Shown: positions 9,983 through 18,500 of the stretch, in pieces
Layout of the letters: each line of letters opens with the position of its first letter
Numbering within the stretch: position 1 is the first letter of the stretch
Source: Gemmatimonadota bacterium
GTDB lineage: Bacteria; Gemmatimonadota; Gemmatimonadetes; Longimicrobiales; Gaopeijiaceae
DNA length: 64,000 bases
Direction: 5' to 3'
NCBI GenBank assembly: GCA_003248075.1
Contig: QJYK01000280.1
Coordinates: forward strand, 1 to 64,000
Notes under the pieces: model-generated
What the model was told of the DNA's origin: nothing
The model's database searches: none
What the model saw: only the letters and a program-made list of their open reading frames with translations
Translations under genes and position numbers: made by a program

Positions 9983-10741
9983 TCACCATTCGATGTCGGC
10001 GGGGGACGCACGCACTGCGTTGCGCTCCTCACGGACGATGCGTCCGTCACGCAGACGCAGGATGCGGTCGCCCAGTGCGCCGATCGCTGCGTTGTGGGTC
10101 ACGATCACGGTGAGCGTCCCCGTCTCACGGTTCACGCGCTCCAGGACGTCGAGCACGATCTTGCCCGTCTCGTAGTCGAGGGAGCCCGTGGGCTCGTCGC
10201 ACAACAGGACGTCCGGTCGCTTGGCGATCGCTCTTGCGATGGCCACGCGCTGCTGCTCCCCACCCGAAAGCTGCGCCGGGAAGTGGTCGACGCGCTCGGA
10301 GAGCCCCACGAGTCCCAGGGCCTCCAGCGGGTCCATGGGGCGCTCGGCGATCTCCGTCACCAGACGGACGTTCTCCGCCGCGGTGAGGCTTGGAAGCAGG
10401 TTGAAGAATTGAAAGACGAACCCCACGTGCTCCCGTCGGAAGCGTGTGAGCTCCGCTTCGTCCGCGGCGCTGAGGTCATGGTCGTGGAATACGACGTGTC
10501 CGGAGGTGGGCACGTCCAGGCCCCCCAGGATGTTCAGCAGCGTCGACTTCCCGCTCCCCGACGGGCCGAGTACCACGACCATCTCTTCGGCCCACAGGTC
10601 GAGGTCCGTGGGCTCGAGCGCACGCACCTCCACCTCGCCCATGACGTAGACCTTCGTCAGGGCGCGCGCCCGGAACACGGGTCGCGCCGGCACAGCCGGC
10701 GGCCGGAACTCGAGCGGAGCCTGCATTCGGACCTCGACCAT
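9983..10741 (-). CDS. ABC transporter ATP-binding protein (LolD/MacB-type)
   Basis: Walker [10 protein letters not shown], signature [15 protein letters not shown], Walker [14 protein letters not shown]. Confidence 0.95.
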   Translation of the reverse strand: MVEVRMQAPLEFRPPAVPARPVFRARALTKVYVMGEVEVRALEPTDLDLWAEEMVVVLGPSGSGKSTLLNILGGLDVPTSGHVVFHDHDLSAADEAELTRFRREHVGFVFQFFNLLPSLTAAENVRLVTEIAERPMDPLEALGLVGLSERVDHFPAQLSGGEQQRVAIARAIAKRPDVLLCDEPTGSLDYETGKIVLDVLERVNRETGTLTVIVTHNAAIGALGDRILRLRDGRIVREERNAVRASPADIEW

Positions 10742-10834
10742 CCCCCGACCCCGGGGTGTGGAGGCGCGGCAGGTCGGGCGCCGGAGGTCGGCGTGGGGTC
10801 GCAGCCGGCCCGCCGAACGCCCGCCCGGTCCATG

Positions 10835-12064
10835 CTAGCTGGACCCGCGCCACCTCGTCTGTCGTCCGATGCCGGCTCCCCGAAGTGGGGAAAAGCCCGT
10901 CCGGCGCGCAGGTCCCGTAGGACCCGACGCGGACCAGCCTCTGTTGTCCTCCGTGGCGGACCCCGTTACGGTGCCGGTTCCGGACGGGGCGCAGCCCGAC
11001 ATCCCTTTGGAAGTCGTGGTCGAAGACCTGGGAAACCGAGGGGCTCTGGTCTCGACGGGTAGCCTCACGAGTGCCGATCTCCTCCGGAAGAACAGCTCCC
11101 CTCCCCGCCGGTTCCACATCGGAGCGTAGGCCCCGTCGGACGCGACTCGTCGCGCGTCGGACACTCGATCCCCTTCGACGCGCACCACATGGATCTCCCG
11201 TCGCAAGCCGTCCCACTCGCCGAAAGCGATCCACCTCCCGTCGGGAGATACCGTCGGCAATGAGTTGCCCAGGCCCAATCCGTCGCCGCCGGGGGTATCG
11301 GCCCCTCCGCTGGCGACGTCAAGGCGCCACAGGGGAATCGAGGCGGTGGTGAGCCTGTTGTTCGTGACCTGCCCGTCGGGGATCGCCGTTGTCTCCGCGA
11401 GGTAGAGCGTCCGACCGTCCGGCGACCAGTCGGTGTTGAATGGACCGGAGCGCCGGACCACCAAAGAGTCTCGCCCCGTTCCGTCCGCGTTCATGCGTCG
11501 GAGTCCATCTCCCGTTACGGCGATCCGCCGCCCATCCGGCGACCAGGACGGGGTGCGACCCTGGACCGGCAGCTCCTGCATCGAACAGTCGCCGAGGTCC
11601 AGAATGCCCACCGCCGCGCCTACCAGATCGACCGCCAGCGACCGGCCGTCGGGAGAGACCACCGCGTCCTCGCCTGCGACACCGCCGCACCCGGGCTCCT
11701 CCCGGCCCGGCCGGTCTACCCAGACCAGTGACGAAACGCCCCACCCTCCGCTGAGATGGACGAGGGTTCCGTCCGCAGATGCCCGGTACCCACCGCCCTG
11801 TGCGGGTTTGGGGATGTCCTGTTCGACGAACCCCTCCGCGAGTCCCGTCAACGCGAGCCGACTGAGATCGAACGGAGGATGCCGATCACGGAGCCGGGCG
11901 TGCCGACCCCGGCTGCCGCGCGAGCGGCTCAAGAGGCGCCAAACTCGCAAGCCGAGTCGCCCCGGGAAACGGCGGACCGTCGGGCCGTCGAACGGGCCGA
12001 GAATGAAGGGATGCCCACGCGTCGAAGGTAGATTCCAGCACGGCAGCAGCGGTGGCGCGCGCAA
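10835..12064 (-). pseudogene. Orphan PD40/TolB-like propeller resembling the C-terminal half of a Ser/Thr kinase; probable remnant
   Basis: GGYRASADGTLVHLSGGWGVSSLVWVDRPGRE and SPDGR repeats but no kinase domain; near 11.0 kb the expected frame continues in another frame (VETRAPRF / SQVFDHDFQRDVG). Confidence 0.6.
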
Positions 12065-12309
12065 CGCGCACTCGGCCTTCCGCTAGCCAGAGCGGTGGCC
12101 CGTCCTTTCTGAGCGACGGCGGCGGATTCCGGTTGGCGAGGGGCCCGTGACGGAGAACCGGGGAACGCGAAGAGGTGACGATGTTCGCCGACGGAACCAC
12201 GCCCAACACCAGATCATGGTAGCTTCAGGAGGTTGTTCGAACGAAAGGAACGCGAGGAAAGACGTGCGCGGAGCCTTTTGGATTTCATTCCTGATGCCGC
12301 GGAGGTAGC

Positions 12310-12471
12310 ATGGGGAGACGAGCGAACTACGGCTTCGAGAAGCGACAGCGAGAGCTCAAGAAACGGAAGAAGAACGAAGAGAAGGCCGAGAGAAAGCGCC
12401 AGGAGGCCATCGCCCAGGAAGAGCAGGAAGGTGCGGACACGCCCCTCGAGGACGCGTCCGACCACGACTGA
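12310..12471 (+). CDS. Small highly charged helical protein (53 aa), function unknown
   Basis: MGRRANYGFEKRQRELKKRKKNEEKAERKRQEAIAQEEQEGADTPLEDASDHD*; GGAGGT immediately upstream; absent from supplied ORF track. Confidence 0.7.
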   Translation: MGRRANYGFEKRQRELKKRKKNEEKAERKRQEAIAQEEQEGADTPLEDASDHD

Positions 12472-12558
12472 CCAGGCCACGCTGGCAGCCGCTCCGGTCG
12501 ATCCTGCCGTGATTCTCCCGGTTGTCGAGCGCGCAGGGGTCCTTGAGCCTGGCGCCCT

Positions 12559-15500
12559 TCAGCGCCGTCGCGGACTTCCGTCGGGCTGACTGCCGTCCGT
12601 CCCGGCACGCGGCCGATGTCCGGCAGCTTCGGGGAAGACGCTCGCCTCCACCCAGTGTTCCACGTGGTCGTCCACCAGCGGAATCCACGGGTGCTCCTGC
12701 TCCATGCCGTCGAGCGTCACGCGCGTTTCGAGGCTCGCGACGGTCCCGCCGAGGGGGACCTGGGTGACCGCGATATGGTACACCGTTTCCCGGTAGCGGT
12801 AATGGACCTTGAATCCGCTCCAGTGCGCGGGCAGGCAGGGCGCCAGGTGCAACCTGTCCATGTCGAGGCGTAGACCCAGCAGGGACTCCAGGATCAGCCG
12901 GTACATCCATCCCGCCGACCCCGTGTACCAGGTCCAGCCGCCCCGCCCCGCATGGGGCTCCACCGCGTAGACGTCGGCGGCGACGACGTACGGCTCCACC
13001 TTGTAGGTCTCGACGTCCTCCGGGGTGGCGGCGTGGTTCGCCGGATTGATCATGGTCGTCAGCTCCCATGCACGCGGCCCGTCGCCCAGTGCCGCGAACG
13101 CCATGGCGGCCCAGACGGCGCTGTGCGTGTACTGTCCCCCGTTCTCGCGCACGCCCGGCACGTAGCCCTTGATGTAGCCGGGTTCCACGTCCGAGTGATC
13201 GAACGGGGGATCGAGGAGCTGGATGAGCGCGTGCTCCCGGCGCACGAGCCTTTCGTCGACGGCCTTCATGGCCAGGCGCGCGCGCTCGGGATCGCCCGCC
13301 CCGGAGAGCACGGACCAGCTCTGCGAGATCGCGTCGATCCGACACTCGACGTTTTCCGCCGACCCGAGCGGCGTGCCGTCGTCGAACCAGGCGCGACGAT
13401 ACCAGGCGCCGTCCCACGCGCGCTGCTCGACGGCCTCCCTCAGGCGCGCACCCTCGGCAGCGCACCGGTCCGCGAAGGCCGGATCGCCGTGTAGTCGTGC
13501 GATCGCGGCGAACTGCCGCAGGACTTCGAACTGGAAGAAGCCCAGCCACACGCTCTCCCCCTTGCCCCCGGCGCCGACACGATTCATGCCGTCGTTCCAG
13601 TCGCCGGAGCCGATCAGCGGCAGGCCGTTCACGCCGGATACGAGCCCGCGTCCGATGGCACGCACGCAGTGGTCGTAAAGGCTCTCGACGGACGCGGACA
13701 CCTCGGGCAGATCGTAGTACGAGTCGTCGTCGGCTCCGAGCGGGCGCCCATCGAGGTAGTGGACGGGCGCGTGCAGCACGCCGGTGTCGCCGGTGCCGAG
13801 GACGTAGCGGCAGGTGGCGAGGGGCAGCCACAGGTAGTCGTCCGAGCAATGCGTGCGCACTCCCCTACCGGACGGCGGATGCCACCAATGCTGGACATCC
13901 CCTTCCGGGAACTGGCGCGCCGCGCACCGGAGGAGGTGGTGGCGCAGGAGCCCGGGCTCGGCGTGCAGCAGCGCCATCGCGTCCTGGAGCTGGTCGCGGA
14001 AGCCGAAGGCGCCGCCCGACTGGTAATAGCCGCTGCGGGCCCACAGGCGGCACGCCAGGGTCTGGTACACGAGCCAGCCGTTGGTGAGCACGTTGAGTGA
14101 CTGGTCCGGTGTCTCCACCTGCACCGCGCCCAGGGTGTGGTTCCAGCGCTGCCAGACCGCGTCCAGCGCCCGCTGCGCTGCGTTGGGGCCACGGAAGCGC
14201 GCCACCAGGTGGTGGACCTCCTCGCCTCCCGGCGAGCCCCCGAGACCCAGCCGGAAGGTGATCTCGCGTTCTTGCCCGTCGGCCAGATCGAAGGCGACCC
14301 GGATGGCCGCACAGGGGTCCAAGGCCGCGCCCACCTTACCGGAGAGGCCGGTCCGAGCCATCGCGGCCGGACGCTCCAGGCTGCCGTTGCGGCCGATGAA
14401 GTCCCTGCGGTCGCAGGTCGTGGTCCGGCGCGCGTCATCGACGTCGAAGAAGGCCACCCGGCCCGGGAATTCGGTGTTGTAGGCGTTGCGGGCGTAGATC
14501 GCACCGCTGGCGGGATCGACCTCGGTGGTCACGTACCTGGCCGAGTTCGCCGGGAGGTCGCCCAGCACCCACTCCACGTAGCCCGTGGCGGAGAGCCGGC
14601 GCGGCCTTCCGGACAGGTTCTGCACCCTCAGACGCGACAGCTTCACCGCCGCGTCGTGCGCGACGTAGACCCACAGCTCGGAGCGGATGCCGGACTCCGT
14701 GTGCTCGAAGACGCTGTAGCCGAAGCCGTGGCGGCTCACGTACGGGGTCGCGCCGCGCCGGGGGAGTGGCGTCGGTGACCAATACTGTCCGGTCTCCTCG
14801 TCGCGGACGTAGAAGGCTTCGCCGCCGCCGTCCGAAACGGGGTCGTTGTGCCAGGGCGTCAGCCGCAGCTCACGGGCGTTCTCACCCCAGGTATAGGCCT
14901 GACCGCTCTCCGAGACGACGCTCCCGAACGACGGATTGGCCAGGACGTTCGCCCAAGGGGCCGGCGTGAGCTGTTGGGGCGTGGTCGTGATGACGTACTC
15001 CCGGCCATCCGGGGTGAACCCCCCGATACCGTTGGAGAGGATCAAGTCGCGCCCTGGCACCTCGAAGGCCGCGGACGGCTCGGGGGCGGGAGACCGGCTC
15101 GGGACGAGTCGTGGCACCCGCGGGTCCACCGGTCGGGGGCGGTCCAGCTGTTCCAACAGGCTTCCTCGCGCGTCGGTGAGGATGACCCGGGCCACCGTGA
15201 GGAACAGCGTTCGGTCCTCCTCCGAGATCTGCTCCACCGGGCGGACGAAGATGCCTCCCGGCCGGTCGATCACCTGGGCCTGGATGCCTCCCGCCACCAG
15301 GCCCAGGATCCGGTCCTGCAGCGCCTGCCGGTAGCCTGCGCGGTCCTCGTTCCAGATCACCAGGTCCACCGACAGTCCCTTCAGGCGCCAGTAGGCGTGG
15401 GCCTGGATCAGGTGCCGCGCCAGCTCGAGGTTGGCACCGTCGCTGATGCGCAGGAGGACGATCGGCAGATCTCCGGAGATGGCATAGCCCCAGAGGTCCG

Positions 15501-18500
15501 ATTGCCCGCGACGGTTCTTCACGAGCTCGCTGCCATCGGCGCGCATCGCGGCATCGGCGTAGAGGACGGAGCTGGCCAGACGCGAGTAGAGCCGGGCGTC
15601 CGCCTCGGTCGCCTCGATCTGTCGCAGCACCACCCGGGCGTGGGTCCAGGCCAGCTCGAAGACGCGGTCGGCGAGGCGACGGTCCTGGTACTTCTCGACC
15701 AGGCCCATGGCCTCGTCACGGCTCCTGCCGATGCCGTAGACCAGATCGATGGTGGCCGATTGGTCGGGATCGAGCGTGATCCGACCGCGTATCGCCACTG
15801 CCGGATCCAAGACCGAGCCTTCGCTTCCGGACAGCGTCCCTCCGGCTTCCATCGCCAGTGGGGCCGCCGGAGTACGGGTCCGGCCGATGAAGCGCGAACG
15901 GTCCGTCTCGTAAGAGAACTCACCGGCGTCCGCGTCGTGCACGGCCATCACATGGAACATCCAGGGCGTCGCTTCCTCACGGGAGCGGGGCCGGCGCGTG
16001 CACAGGATGGCGCGACGTTCAGCCACGATCTCGGTCTGTACGAAGAGGTTGCTGAACGCCGGATGTAGCGTGTCTGCCGCGGGCTCGGCGAGCACGACCT
16101 CGGCGTAGCTCGTGACCTCGACGGCGCGGCGCTCCGTCGACCGGTTCGTGATGTGCACCCGGCGGAGCTCGATGTCGTCCTCGGGCGAAACCACGATTTC
16201 GGTGCGCGTCTCGAAGGGGCCGTCCCTGCGACGAAACTCCGCTCGCCCTTCCGAGAAGATCGCTTCGTAGTCATCGGCGTGGCGCGACATCGGCTGGTGT
16301 GCGATGGTCCAGGTCGAGCCGCCGTACAGATCGCGCAGGTAGCAGAACGTTCCCCAGGGGTCACGGGTGCCGTCTTCGCGCCAGCGGGTGACTGCCAGGT
16401 CGTTCCAGCGGCTGTATCCACCCCCGGCATTCGTGACCATGACCTGGTATCGGCCGTTCGACAGCAGCTGGACTTCCGGGATCGGCGTGTCCGGGGTGTT
16501 CAGAACCCTGTGCGGCATCTGCAGGGCATCCGCGCCGGTCTGCAGGCCGGTGCGCTCGGGCGTATGCGGATAGATGGCCGAGGCCCTGGGGATCCGCTCC
16601 TGGAGCAGCGGTACTGTGGCCCGGAGCAGGGGGTCCGACTCGAATCGCACCTGCATGCGGTCATCCAGCAACGCGGAGGCCAGGGCGAGCAGACTCATCC
16701 CCTGGTGATGAGCCATGTAGGAGCGGACCAAGGCGTGGGACTCCCCGCGTTGTCGGCGAGCGGGCGTGTAGTCCACGGCTTCGAAGAAGCCGAGCTGTCC
16801 TTCGGCCCCCATCGCTGCGAGGGCCTGGAGGTTACCACACGCCGCGTCCGGATCCACCATCAGCGCCAGGACCGAAGCGTACGGGGCGACGACGAGATCC
16901 TCCGCAAGCCCACGCTTGAGTCCCAGGCCCGGCACGCCGAACGCACGGTACTGGTAGTTGAGCGCTGCGTCCACCGTGTTGTAGCCGGACTCGGACATGC
17001 CCCAAGGCACGCCGCGCTGCCGGCCGTACTCGATCTGCCCCGCTACCGCCGCGCGAGCCGTCTGGTCGAGCAGCGTAGATGCGTAGGTCGGCATCACCAG
17101 CTGTGGCATCAGGTATTCGAACATCGAGCCGCCCCACGACAGCAGAAGGGGCTCCCCGGCAGCGGTCGTGAGCAGACGCCCTAGCGCGAACCAGCTTTCC
17201 TGGGGTAGTCGCCCCTGGGCGATCGCGACGAAGACGCAAAGGCGTGCCTCCGAGGCCAACAAGTCGTAGAAGCCTGCGTCCCGCCGTCGCTCGTCGACGT
17301 TGTAACCGATGCTCAACAGACGCGAGGTCTTGTCGTACAGGAAGTCGTATTCCACGTCCGCGAGTGCGGCGGCGTCTGCGACCAGCGCGTGGATGGCCGC
17401 GATTCGCTCCCGGGCCCGTGTCCTGCCCTGCTCCACGAGACGGCGCCGCTCCGCCAGGCGTTCCGCCCGGGCGGCCGTCGCTCCGTCGCCTCGCTGGCCG
17501 GCGAGCGGGCCCGGGGGTGTCGGATCGAGTCCCGCCAGGTCGCGCAGCGTGGGGATTCCCAGGGGCTCGGCCAGGCCGTCTACCGCGTCCGACGGGTCCG
17601 AAAGGCCGGCCCACGGCGCGAGAAAGTCGATCTCGTCCCGCGTCGCACCACATTGCCGGGAGAAGGCCCGGGCCCACTCGCCCGTCGGGCTCCCGGGCTC
17701 AAGTCCCTGGCTCGCCGCGATTTCCTCGGCGCGGGGCGCCAGTCCCTCGACCAGGCGTCGCGCCGCTGTGAGCGTGACCGGAGGGGCGCGTCGCGCGGAT
17801 TCGAGGTCCTCGCGGAGGCGCCTGATCGCCGTGCGGGGGTGGCCCTGCGCGCCCTCCTCCTCCAGGACCGAGAGCGTATCACCCAGGCCGTCGAGCCAAC
17901 CCGGCTCCAGGATCGGCCGGTCGAGCAGCGCCATCAGGCCGGGACGTAGGGTCAGCAGATGGCCTGCCAGGTTGCCGCTGTCCACGGTGGAGATGTACGC
18001 CGGGCGCAGCGGCTGTAGCGATCGCGTATCGTACCAGTTGTAGAAATGGCCGCGATGTCGTGCCAGCCCCCCCATCGTCTCAAGGGCTCGGGTCGTCCGG
18101 TCGAGCAGCTGTCCGGCCGGGATGTACCCGAAGTCGTGGGCGGACAGATTCGCGAGCAATGCCAGGCCCATGTTGGTCGGCGAGGTACGATGGGCCAGGG
18201 TGGGGTCACGGCTTTCCTGGTAGTTGTCGGGCGGCAGCCCGTGGTCGTCCTCGGTCACGCATTGCTCGAAGAACGCCCACGTCTTGCGGGCGATCCGGCG
18301 CAGGAAACGCGCCTGTTCGGCGCTCAGACGGGGCCGGCGGCGGATGAGGGGCAGGCTGAGCCACCAGGCGAGGACGGGGGAAGCCAGCCAGAGGAACAGG
18401 ATGGGTCCGGCCACGATCAGGGCCGCGGGCCGGAGCGCGGCCGCGACGATCGCTGTGCCCACCGCGAGCACCGGCGCGAAGGCCATGGAGCGAATCGTGC

